DNA of 64,000 nucleotides. It comes from Candidatus Accumulibacter affinis (GTDB lineage Bacteria > Pseudomonadota > Gammaproteobacteria > Burkholderiales > Rhodocyclaceae). The stretch spans positions 455,508-519,507 of the forward strand of contig JADJOT010000008.1 of NCBI GenBank assembly GCA_016713625.1. The letters run 5' to 3'. The notes beneath the pieces were generated by a model, which saw nothing but the letters and a program-made list of their open reading frames with translations, was not told where the DNA came from and did no database searches. The position numbers and the translations under genes were made by a program. Shown here piece by piece: positions 1 through 7,489 of the stretch (position 1 is its first letter; each line of letters opens with the position of its first letter).

Positions 1-176
1 GGGTCCGCAGGCACTGCCCGGCTATTGTGCAGCCAGCCAGAGCGTCGCTCGCTGAGCCCGGATGCAGCGCTTCCGTTTGGAGTCAGGAACCTTTGTGATA
101 GGCTGCCGGCAACTCGTTCTGTTGGGCAAATCCACCTGGCCGCGAATGACACGCCTCTTCCTGGAGCACTGCGGGT

Positions 177-839
177 ATGAATCCCACGATTACCCTTTTC
201 ATTAGCCTGTTCACCACCCTTGTGGCGATCATCAATCCGCTGGAGGCGATACCGGTCTATCTTGGCCTGACCGCTGGCCAGGCGGCTGCCGAACAGCGGC
301 GGGTGGCTCGCCAGGCCTGCATTTATGCCCTGTTGCTGAGTTTTTTTTTCCTGCTCTTCGGGACCCTGCTGCTGCGTATCTTCGAAGTGCCGCTGAGCAT
401 GGTGCGGGTGGTTGGCGGGGTGATCCTTACGCGCGTCGGCTTCGACCTGTTCAATCCGCCGCCATCCGGAGGGATCATTCCGCGCGCCGACAGTGGCGAT
501 GCCGATATCGCTTTCGTTCCGCTGGCGATGCCGATCATGTTCGGCCCCGGCGCGATCGCCACCTTGATCAGCATGGCTTCGACGATCAAGCAGTCACCCG
601 GGGAATTGCTGCATTTTCTCGCCGCCAGCGCGGCGATCGTTGCGTGCATGTTGACCACCTATCTGTCGCTGATCTACGCCAAGCCGATCCTGCGCAAGAT
701 CGGCAAGCAGGGAATCGATGCCGCGACGCGGATCGTCGGCTTTTTCGTCGCCGCCATGGGAATGGGTCTGATTTTCAACGGAGCAGTGGAGTTTCTCGCG
801 CCGTACAGTAATCTCGCAAGAACCGCTGGCGGCGGCTAG
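177..839 (+). CDS. MarC family membrane protein
   Basis: A 220-residue, strongly hydrophobic protein with about six membrane segments. It matches the MarC/NAAT family: an N-terminal segment ending in an N-P-L-E-A-I-P-type motif near residue 20, a central F-G-P-G-A-I-A-T loop near residues 121-130, and the usual family length of about 200-220 residues. Family members sit in the inner membrane; their substrate is unsettled, since the old multiple-antibiotic-resistance link was withdrawn and some relatives move neutral amino acids. It stands alone with 190 bases free downstream. The start is the first ATG that leaves the N-terminal membrane segment intact. Confidence 0.9.
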   Translation: MNPTITLFISLFTTLVAIINPLEAIPVYLGLTAGQAAAEQRRVARQACIYALLLSFFFLLFGTLLLRIFEVPLSMVRVVGGVILTRVGFDLFNPPPSGGIIPRADSGDADIAFVPLAMPIMFGPGAIATLISMASTIKQSPGELLHFLAASAAIVACMLTTYLSLIYAKPILRKIGKQGIDAATRIVGFFVAAMGMGLIFNGAVEFLAPYSNLARTAGGG

Positions 840-1032
840 AGACGGCTATCCGGGAGTTCAGTCACCCCTGCCTGTCGCCTTGGCGGCAGTCAGTCTTCAG
901 GATACACTTGCTGTGCGCCACGGTAGGCAGTGCGGGGTGGCAGAGAGGGCGTGCATGGGCGTTGGCCGGTTGCAAGGGCTGGCGAGCGGCGCGTCCAATG
1001 ATCGAAGCATGTGGATGAAGGAGTAGCTAGGC

Positions 1033-1593
1033 ATGAAAAACTGGACACTGGCAGTGCCGTTCAGCCTGTTGTTGCTGGCAGGCTGCGTGACGGAACAGAA
1101 GTACGACCAGCAGGTGCAGCAGACGCAGAAGGCGGTAGCTCTCGAGACGCAGTACCGCGCGCTGAATCAGCAGTTGCAGACGGAGATTGCGGCGGACCAG
1201 GTGCACATCAAGCAGCTCAGCGATCGCCTGGTGGTCACCTTTGTCGATGAGATCCTGTTCGCTTCGGGCAGTGCCGAAATGCACGCCAAGGGTCGCAGCA
1301 CGATCGGCAAGGCCGTCCCGACCCTGGCCAACCTGACCGGTCACTGGATCGATGTGCAGGGCTACACCGACAACGAGCCGATCGGACCGGCGCTCAGAGG
1401 CCGCTATCCGAGCAACTGGGAACTCTCGGCCGCGCGGGCTGCAGACGTGGTGCGCTTCCTGCAGTCACAGGGCGTTAACCCCGGCAACCTGGTCGTCGAG
1501 GGTTTCGGGGAGTACCAGCCGGTAGCCGCGAACACGACACCGCAAGGGCGCGCCAAGAACCGCAGAATCGAGATCGTGCTGCGGGTCAAATAG
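1033..1593 (+). CDS. OmpA-like peptidoglycan-binding lipoprotein
   Basis: 186 residues. The N-terminus is a lipoprotein signal with lipobox L-L-A-G-C (Cys18), so the mature protein should be anchored to a membrane by lipid. A short helical, glutamine-rich stretch (about residues 25-65) precedes an OmpA/MotB C-terminal domain (about 70-186) with the typical F-A-S-G-S-A-E start, a G-Y-T-D-N core and the terminal N-R-R-I-E-I motif that binds diaminopimelate in peptidoglycan. A Shine-Dalgarno AAGGAG lies 9 bases before the ATG. Likely role: tethering outer membrane to cell wall. Exact partner unknown. Confidence 0.9.
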   Translation: MKNWTLAVPFSLLLLAGCVTEQKYDQQVQQTQKAVALETQYRALNQQLQTEIAADQVHIKQLSDRLVVTFVDEILFASGSAEMHAKGRSTIGKAVPTLANLTGHWIDVQGYTDNEPIGPALRGRYPSNWELSAARAADVVRFLQSQGVNPGNLVVEGFGEYQPVAANTTPQGRAKNRRIEIVLRVK

Positions 1594-1604
1594 CCGGGGG
1601 GTAA

Positions 1605-1649
1605 TCCGCAAGCCGGGGCATACGTTCTTCGTACGCTTCGCCTTGCGGA
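1605..1649. terminator. possible hairpin between convergent genes
   Basis: An 8-base perfect inverted repeat (TCCGCAAG / CTTGCGGA) lies between the end of the OmpA-like gene and the end of the minus-strand repeat protein. The loop is long (29 bases) and there is no T tract, so terminator function is only a guess from position. Confidence 0.25.
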
Positions 1650-1755
1650 CTGCAGGATGCCTGCGGCGCCGCGACAATTTCCCCAGCGCAGGCGAAATTC
1701 GCGCTGATCGGGTCCCCGACCTTGGTGGTGCCCGACTGGTGCCCGACGAATTCCT

Positions 1756-2091
1756 TCAGTCCGGTGGCAGCGCCGGATCTGGGCGTACCGCGCCCGGCGA
1801 GAGCGCTGGCGGCGGGTTGGTCGCCTCGGGCGAGAGCGCCCGATCCGGCCGCACGGCGCCGGGCGAGAGCACCGGGCCGGGGTCGGTCTGTTCCGGCGAG
1901 AGCGCGCGGTCAGGGCGCACGGCGCCGGGTGAGAGTACCGGTCCGGGGTCGGTCTGTTCCGGCGAAAGGGCCGCGTCGGGGCGTACCGCACCGTCGCTGG
2001 TGTATTCCTGCGCACGCGCGGCCGGCAGGTTGAGATAGCTGAGGGCACTGCAGAGGATGACGATCGACAGGCGTTGATGGTGGGAACTCAT
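1756..2091 (-). CDS. exported proline-rich repeat protein, unknown function
   Basis: 111 residues. Residues 1-27 form a clear signal peptide ending A-R-A-Q. The rest is almost entirely a tandem repeat of a 22-residue unit (L-S-P-G-A-V-R-P-D-x-A-L-S-P-E-x-T-x-P-x-P), present about three times and rich in Pro, Ala and Asp. A strong ribosome site (AGGAGG, 6 bases before ATG) on the minus strand supports this frame over the open plus-strand frames covering the same DNA, which mirror the 66-base repeat. No domain family recognised; probably an unstructured periplasmic or surface linker. Confidence 0.65.
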   Translation of the reverse strand: MSSHHQRLSIVILCSALSYLNLPAARAQEYTSDGAVRPDAALSPEQTDPGPVLSPGAVRPDRALSPEQTDPGPVLSPGAVRPDRALSPEATNPPPALSPGAVRPDPALPPD

Positions 2092-2282
2092 GAGTCCTCC
2101 TGGCGGGAGCCGGAAACCGGGTGAGCATGGAAAGGCCGGGGGTACACGGCGAATGTTGCGCGTGACCTGTGCGGGGGCAATCGCCGGCAGCGAGCGGCCG
2201 ACGTCGCCGTCGCTTGCTGGTCTTCCTGAGGCAATCCGCAGCCACGTTCCGACGATCGCCGCCAGCCGGGCAAGCCGCTAGC

Positions 2283-2831
2283 CTAGCCCTTGATCCGTAG
2301 CGTCCAGTCTGCCAGCGCCTGCATTTGCTCGGAGAGCAGCCCGGCGATCTTCTCGTCGGTCAGCTTACCCTCAGCATCGAAGCCGCCGGCAAATGCGCTG
2401 GAAAAGACCTCGGGCTGGTTGAGCAGGTGCAGATTCAGAAAAACGCAGACCTGGCGCAGGTGGTATTGCGACCGCGAGGTGCCCATGCCGCCACCGGCTC
2501 CCATCAGTGCCGCAGTCTTGCCCGAAAGCAGGGGGTTGCCCTTTTCGCGCGAGGCCCAGTCGAGAATGTTCTTCAACGCCGGCGCCAGCGAGTAGTTGTA
2601 TTCCGGGCAGGCAATGACGAATGCGTCGGCGGCGGCCATCTGTCCGAGAACGCGGACGACCGCCGCCGGCTTTTCGCTGAGGTCGGCGTTGTAGAACGGC
2701 ACGTCGCCGAGGTCGGCGATGTCCATGCTCACGTCAGCCGGCAGCCGCGACTGCGCTGCGCGCAGCAGGCCGCTGTTACATGAGGCACGGCGCAGACTGC
2801 CGGAAATGCCAAGGAATTTGAGTGCAGACAT
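2283..2831 (-). CDS. NADPH-dependent FMN reductase family protein
   Basis: 182 residues, the usual length for the flavodoxin-like NADPH-dependent FMN reductase family (ChrR/ArsH/azoreductase relatives). Residues 9-14 show the phosphate-binding G-I-S-G-S-L-R motif, residues 75-82 the C-P-E-Y-N-Y motif that contacts flavin, and residues 110-118 a glycine-rich G-A-G-G-G-M-G loop. Expected to be a cytoplasmic FMN enzyme reducing quinones, chromate or similar acceptors with NAD(P)H; the real substrate cannot be read from sequence. Single gene, divergent from the porin-like gene at 3172. Confidence 0.9.
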   Translation of the reverse strand: MSALKFLGISGSLRRASCNSGLLRAAQSRLPADVSMDIADLGDVPFYNADLSEKPAAVVRVLGQMAAADAFVIACPEYNYSLAPALKNILDWASREKGNPLLSGKTAALMGAGGGMGTSRSQYHLRQVCVFLNLHLLNQPEVFSSAFAGGFDAEGKLTDEKIAGLLSEQMQALADWTLRIKG

Positions 2832-3171
2832 CGCGGGTCTCCTCAGGTCGTGGAAGGTCGACGCGGCGCGCCGAAACGACGGCTATCGTAGCAGAAGCCG
2901 CCACCGTGGTCAGACTTACCTTCGTCCGGGAGCCAGCGAACGGCGAGCGGCCCGCGAAGCAAGGGGCTGGTGTCGACCGTCGATTCCGTTACAATTGGCT
3001 TGCAATTGGTTACAGGCGACTGGTCGTCCGGGTCGGCTGTGGTGCTTGCAGGTAGGGAGTTTCGTCGTGGACTGCGCGCTGCCCCTGCCCGAGAACCTGT
3101 GCTTCCGACTCGCAGTGGGTCGGGTTGCAAGAGAAGTACTAACTGTTGTCTCACATGAGGAGGGTTGAACA
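2832..3171. other. intergenic region, divergent promoters expected
   Basis: 340 bases between the divergent FMN reductase and outer-membrane barrel genes. Short open frames here have no ribosome sites or recognisable protein. The hexamer CAATTG occurs twice, 15 bases apart, near 2992 and 3007, a possible regulator site. The plus-strand gene has a good GAGGAGG just before its start at 3172. Confidence 0.4.
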
Positions 3172-3984
3172 ATGGCTGCAAAAGGGGTTTTCAGGAAGCA
3201 AGCCGTGGGCGCCATGGTGGCCGCGTTGGGTCTCGTGGCGGCGCCGGTCAGCGCCTTCCAGAGCGTTCCCGCTGAGGCCATGTTCGACGGACAGTGGCAT
3301 TTCAGCGTCACGCCCTATGCGTGGTTGCCTACCATCTATACCTCGGCGACCTTCGGTCCCATGCAGATCAACACCCATGAAACGGTCATGGATTACTGGT
3401 CGCATCTTTCGTTTGCGTTCTTCATTGCCGCCGAGGCCCGCAAGGGCGACTGGTCGGCTTTCGCCGACTACAACTATGTGAAGTTCAGCGGCGCCAATTC
3501 AGGCCTGAAACCCATCGACAGGCCGGGTCTACCGCGTGCGCTTCCGTATGACTCGTCGACGGACCTGAAGAGCAACATCCTCACCCTTGCCGGTGCCTAC
3601 ACGGTTCTGCGCCAGGGCGCTTCCCATCTGGATGTAGTGGCCGGCGCCCGCTACCTCAATATGGACTTGAATTTCAATTACAGCGTGTTCCCCGTCCCGG
3701 CCGAGGTGGATTTTTCGAGGAGACTGAACAAGTGGGACGGGATTGTCGGCATCAAGGGGCAAATCGATCTCAGCGATGATCGTCGCTGGTTCATGCCCTA
3801 CTATGCGGACATTGGCAGCGGTTCCAACAACTGGACCTGGATGGCCATGCTGGGGACGGGCTACCGCTTCGACCTGTGCGACGTGACGCTTGGCGTGCGC
3901 AGCCTGTCGTACAATTTCGACGGTAGGTTTGGCGTCGATATGCGCTATACCGGCTTCGCATTGGGCGCGGACTTCAAGTTCTAG
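3172..3984 (+). CDS. outer membrane beta-barrel protein, unknown function
   Basis: 270 residues. An N-terminal signal peptide (cleavage about residue 26-28 after V-S-A-F) is followed by alternating amphipathic strands rich in Tyr, Trp and Phe and a C-terminal strand ending in Phe (G-A-D-F-K-F), the outer-membrane insertion signal. Length and pattern fit an 8- to 12-stranded barrel. Probably the first gene of a run of exported proteins up to 7340. I could not tie it to a named porin family. Confidence 0.7.
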   Translation: MAAKGVFRKQAVGAMVAALGLVAAPVSAFQSVPAEAMFDGQWHFSVTPYAWLPTIYTSATFGPMQINTHETVMDYWSHLSFAFFIAAEARKGDWSAFADYNYVKFSGANSGLKPIDRPGLPRALPYDSSTDLKSNILTLAGAYTVLRQGASHLDVVAGARYLNMDLNFNYSVFPVPAEVDFSRRLNKWDGIVGIKGQIDLSDDRRWFMPYYADIGSGSNNWTWMAMLGTGYRFDLCDVTLGVRSLSYNFDGRFGVDMRYTGFALGADFKF

Positions 3985-3998
3985 GTCGTCAGCGAACC

Positions 3999-4418
3999 AT
4001 GAAGACATCCATTGCACTCACCCTGTCCGGACTCGCGCTGGTCGTCGGCACAGTTACCGAGGTGGCCGTTGCGCAGGCCAGGGCGGAGGCACCAGCGGCG
4101 CAGTCCGAAGCCGCTTTCGGCGCGCTGCCGGGGCGCTGGGTACGGCCCGATGGCGGCTACGTCATTACCATCAAGGGCGTCGATGCCAGCGGCAGGATCG
4201 AGGCCAGCTACGCGAATCCGAGCCCGCTGCCGTTTGCCAAGGCCGAAGCGACGCGCGACGGCAAGACCCTCAAGCTCTTCTTCGAGTTGCGCGCCGGCGG
4301 CTACAATGGATCGACCTACACGTTGAGCTACGACCCGGTGAGCGACGTCCTCAAGGGGGTCTACTTCCAGGCGGTGATGCAACAGAAGTTCGATGTTTAT
4401 TTCATGCGCGCCAAATGA
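3999..4418 (+). CDS. small periplasmic protein, unknown function
   Basis: 139 residues with a signal peptide (to about residue 25, A-V-A-Q). The mature part begins G-R-W-V-R-P-D-G-G-Y and looks like a compact beta-sandwich or lipocalin-like fold: repeated short strands with D-G-K-T-L-K-L-F-F. It starts 14 bases after the barrel gene, so the two are probably co-transcribed. Function unknown. Confidence 0.7.
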   Translation: MKTSIALTLSGLALVVGTVTEVAVAQARAEAPAAQSEAAFGALPGRWVRPDGGYVITIKGVDASGRIEASYANPSPLPFAKAEATRDGKTLKLFFELRAGGYNGSTYTLSYDPVSDVLKGVYFQAVMQQKFDVYFMRAK

Positions 4419-4429
4419 TCACGATCTTG

Positions 4430-4456
4430 CTCGCCATCTTTGGAGCGAATGGCGAG
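4430..4456. terminator. possible hairpin after the 139-residue gene
   Basis: 8-base perfect inverted repeat CTCGCCAT / ATGGCGAG with an 11-base loop, 12 bases after the upstream stop. No U tract follows, so it may be an intrinsic terminator, an mRNA-stabilising hairpin, or nothing. Confidence 0.3.
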
Positions 4457-4540
4457 TACTTATCACCAGCTCCGCACTGTTAGTGGCCCCGTAGTGAAGC
4501 CAACATTCCTTACACCAATCCGAGAGATGAGGAGTCAGTC

Positions 4541-4825
4541 ATGAACAAGCGTATCTGGCGGTTTGCCATCCTGCCGGCGGTTTTCGTCGCCGGCGTCAGC
4601 TTTGCGCAATTCCCGGTTGTGGATATGGTTGCCGACAAGGTGATTCAGAAGTACCAGACGGCGAGCTGTGAGCAATTGTGGATGCAGAAAGGCCAGCCCA
4701 AGTCGGCAGAGGCGCAGCGGGCCATTAGCCTGCTGCGCAGCGATCCGGCGATGCGTACGGAGTTCCTGAACCGGGTGGCGGCGCCAATCGCCAACAAGAT
4801 GTTCGAATGCGGGATGATCCCGTAA
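4541..4825 (+). CDS. small periplasmic protein, unknown function
   Basis: 94 residues with a signal peptide ending about S-F-A-Q (residue 23). The mature part is helical, with two cysteines (C-E-Q-L-W and F-E-C-G) that could form a disulfide. GAGGAG precedes the ATG. It lies 47 bases before the DUF2092 gene in the same direction. No family recognised. Confidence 0.65.
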   Translation: MNKRIWRFAILPAVFVAGVSFAQFPVVDMVADKVIQKYQTASCEQLWMQKGQPKSAEAQRAISLLRSDPAMRTEFLNRVAAPIANKMFECGMIP

Positions 4826-4872
4826 GCCCTGACGAACAAGCACTTCAGCGTGTTTAAATGAGGAGACGATCG

Positions 4873-5757
4873 ATGATCCAGTACCAGTGCGCCAGGCGCG
4901 CAGGCTTGCTCGCTATCAGCCTGTTGCTTGCCGGCAGCGTGCACGCGCAGCAGTCCCCGAGTGTAGCCAAGGCCGCAAAGCCGGCAAAAACCTCGAGCAA
5001 GGCGGTGGCGCCCAAGCCGATCATGGAAAGCAGAGCCATCGACCTGCTGAAGGCGATGAGCGATCGCCTGGCAGCAGCACGTTCGATGTCGTTCACCGCG
5101 GTGGTGACCTACGAGGCGCCCAGTCGCCTCGGCCCGGCGCTGGCCTATACGACGAGTTTTGAAGTGCTCATGCAGCGCCCGGACAAACTGCGCGTGATCA
5201 CCCTCGGCGACGGCCCGGCGTCGGAGTTCTACTACGACGGCAAGGCGATGACTGCCTACGCGCCGGCCGAGAATCTGGTCGCCACTGCCGCCGCCCCGCC
5301 GACCATCGACGCCACGCTCAAGACGGCTTTCGATTCGGCCGCGATCTACTTCCCGTTTGCTGACCTGATTCTTGCCGACCCCTACAGGAACATCGCCGAG
5401 GGCCTGACCAACGCCTTCTACATCGGCCAGTCGAAGGTGGTCGGAGGTACGCTCACCGACATGGTCGCCTTCGTCAACGACGCAGTCTTCGTCCAGATCT
5501 GGATCGGCGTCGAGGACAAACTGCCGCGTATGCTGCGCGCCGTGTATCGCGACGATCCGCTACGCCTGCGCCACCAGATGGAGCTTTCGCACTGGAAGCT
5601 CGATCCGGCCGCGCCAGTCGATGCGTTCGCCACGGCGAAGGCCGCGACGGCGGTACCTATGCCCTTTGCCCATCCGGCTGCGAAGCCCCCCGCAGCGGGC
5701 CTGCAGCCGCCGACGCGCAGCCAGCCGGCCAAGGCGCAACCCGCGAAATCCCAATAA
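4873..5757 (+). CDS. DUF2092 domain exported protein
   Basis: 294 residues from the chosen start. The ATG at 4858 lies in frame but overlaps the ribosome site (AGGAGACG) that serves 4873, so 4873 is preferred. Signal peptide to about H-A-Q (residue 27), an Ala/Lys/Pro linker, then a DUF2092-like domain (about 55-235) with the pattern V-T-Y-E-A-P-S, R-P-D-K-L-R-V and F-Y-Y-D-G-K; such periplasmic proteins resemble LolA/LolB-type lipoprotein carriers in fold. The C-terminus is a Pro/Ala/Lys tail, probably disordered. Role unknown. Stop and next ribosome site overlap (TAAGGAG), so the next gene is translationally linked. Confidence 0.8.
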   Translation: MIQYQCARRAGLLAISLLLAGSVHAQQSPSVAKAAKPAKTSSKAVAPKPIMESRAIDLLKAMSDRLAAARSMSFTAVVTYEAPSRLGPALAYTTSFEVLMQRPDKLRVITLGDGPASEFYYDGKAMTAYAPAENLVATAAAPPTIDATLKTAFDSAAIYFPFADLILADPYRNIAEGLTNAFYIGQSKVVGGTLTDMVAFVNDAVFVQIWIGVEDKLPRMLRAVYRDDPLRLRHQMELSHWKLDPAAPVDAFATAKAATAVPMPFAHPAAKPPAAGLQPPTRSQPAKAQPAKSQ

Positions 5758-5767
5758 GGAGCCAGAG

Positions 5768-6373
5768 ATGAACAGAATCGTTCTTGCCGGCATGATCAGC
5801 TGCCTGCTGCTGCCCGGACAGGCGGCTGCGTGGGCCAGCGCCAACCGCTTTGGCGGCAGCACCGAGCACGTGGCCGGTGTTGGTACCGAGCACACCAACG
5901 CCTGGGGTGGCAACTCGGCACACGCCTACGGTGGTGGCAGCGAGCACACCAATATGTACGGCGGCACCACCGCCGGCCGATATGGCGAAGGTGCTTACCA
6001 TGCCGGGCCGTACGGGGCGGCAGCGTATCATCCGCCGGCTCCCTACTACCCGTATCACCCGCCCGTCGTGGTACCTGCCTACAGCGCGGCGGGTTGCTAC
6101 GGCTGCGCCGCAGCGGCCGGCGCCGTTGTCGGTGTCGCTGCCGGAGCCGCGGTGGCCTCGGCCAATGCCAGCAATGCCTACTCTTCGGGCTATGCCGCCG
6201 GCAGCGCCAACACCGCAGCAGCCTATGCGATGGGTGTGAACTACGCGGCGCTGCCGCCCGGGGCGATGGCCATTCAGAAGTACGGGACCAACTATTATGT
6301 GGTCGGGAACACCTGGTTCGCGCCGGCTTACGGCGCCAATGGGGTCTACTACCGCGTCGTGCCGGCGCCCTGA
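5768..6373 (+). CDS. exported Gly/Ala/Tyr-rich protein
   Basis: 201 residues. Signal peptide to about A-A-A-W (residue 20). The mature part is low-complexity: near-repeats of G-G-S-T/N-E-H-T-N (about residues 25-70), a Tyr/Pro-rich segment, an Ala/Gly hydrophobic segment around residues 118-138 that could sit in a membrane (glycine-zipper-like), and a C-terminal domain with Y-Y-V-V-G-N-T-W-F and Y-Y-R-V-V, the pattern of small SH3-like Y-X-V repeats in exported DUF6515-type proteins. Starts 11 bases after the DUF2092 stop. Function unknown. Confidence 0.7.
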   Translation: MNRIVLAGMISCLLLPGQAAAWASANRFGGSTEHVAGVGTEHTNAWGGNSAHAYGGGSEHTNMYGGTTAGRYGEGAYHAGPYGAAAYHPPAPYYPYHPPVVVPAYSAAGCYGCAAAAGAVVGVAAGAAVASANASNAYSSGYAAGSANTAAAYAMGVNYAALPPGAMAIQKYGTNYYVVGNTWFAPAYGANGVYYRVVPAP

Positions 6374-6425
6374 AATCGCAATGCCGCTGTTGCTCCGTAG
6401 ATCCTGGGGATGGCTCAGACTTCAG

Positions 6426-7340
6426 ATGGCTCGCACCGGGTATCTGCTGGTCGCAGCGGCGGTGCTTGTCGGCACCCCGGCGATTGCGCGCGCGCAGGAC
6501 ATCGAGCCGCGCGCTTACTCCAACGCGCCGATCGGGGTAAACTTCCTGGTTGCGGGCTACGCCTATACGCAGGGCGCGTTACCCTTCGACGCTTCGCTGC
6601 CGGTGAAAAACGCGCAACTCTCGACGTCCAACGGGGTCCTCGGCTATGCGCGGGTACTCGACCTGTGGGGCCAGTCCGGCAAGTTCGACGTCATCGTTCC
6701 CTATACCTGGCTCTCGGGAACCGCCGAGGTAATGGGCCAGGGAGTCGAGCGCAAGGTCAGCGGTTTCGCCAATTCCCTGTTCCGCTTGTCGGCCAATCTG
6801 TACGGAGCGCCGGCGCTGACGCTGCCTGAGTTCAGGAATTACGAGCAGGACCTGATCGTCGGCGCGAGCCTGCAGGTGTCGGTGCCTTCGGGGCAGTACG
6901 ACGCAAGCCGGATCGTCAACATCGGCACCAACCGCTGGTCTTTCAAGCCGGAACTGGGTATCTCAAAGGCCATCGGTCAGTGGACTCTGGAGTCCCAGGT
7001 CGCGGCTACCCTGTTCACGGACAACCGGGATTTCTACGCTGGCAACACCCGTTCGCAGGACCCGATCTACTCGCTGCAGGGGCACGCGATCTACGCCTTC
7101 CGCTCGGGCATCTGGGTTTCGCTCGACGCCACTTACTTCACCGGCGGCCGCACGACGCTCAACGGCGTACTGGGCAGCGACCTCCAGCAGAACTGGCGGG
7201 TGGGCGGCACGCTGGCGTTTCCCGTGGACGTGCACAACTCGGTCAAGCTTTACGCGAGCAACGGGGTGTCGGCACGCACCGGCAACAGTTACGACCTGAT
7301 CGGGATTGCCTGGCAGTACCGCTGGGGCGCCGGGCTGTGA
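6426..7340 (+). CDS. MetA-pathway-type outer membrane transporter family protein
   Basis: 304 residues from ATG 6426; an in-frame ATG at 6381 would add 15 residues with two arginines. The 6426 start gives a standard signal peptide ending A-R-A-Q. The mature part opens with R-A-Y-S-N-A-P-I-G-V-N-F, typical of the 'putative MetA-pathway of phenol degradation' (SphA-like) outer-membrane family, and continues as beta strands to the C-terminus. Likely a barrel for hydrophobic solutes. It follows the Tyr-rich gene with almost no gap, so all genes from 3172 may form one envelope cluster. Confidence 0.8.
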   Translation: MARTGYLLVAAAVLVGTPAIARAQDIEPRAYSNAPIGVNFLVAGYAYTQGALPFDASLPVKNAQLSTSNGVLGYARVLDLWGQSGKFDVIVPYTWLSGTAEVMGQGVERKVSGFANSLFRLSANLYGAPALTLPEFRNYEQDLIVGASLQVSVPSGQYDASRIVNIGTNRWSFKPELGISKAIGQWTLESQVAATLFTDNRDFYAGNTRSQDPIYSLQGHAIYAFRSGIWVSLDATYFTGGRTTLNGVLGSDLQQNWRVGGTLAFPVDVHNSVKLYASNGVSARTGNSYDLIGIAWQYRWGAGL

Positions 7341-7489
7341 CCCAACCCAGCCGCACAGGATCGCGCGCACAGCCAGGCGGGAGTCGCCTGGGTCTCGTTT
7401 ACGTTTCACAACGATGTGCCTGCTCCAGCAAGAACGGTGCCATCAGGCGTATCCGCCACACGCCGAATCCGCACCGCAAGGAGGCACCG

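Noticed and set aside
1643..2038. Plus-strand frames with Arg/Pro/Ser-rich repeats
   Set aside because: The minus frame has a signal peptide and ribosome site; the plus frames follow from the same 66-base repeat.
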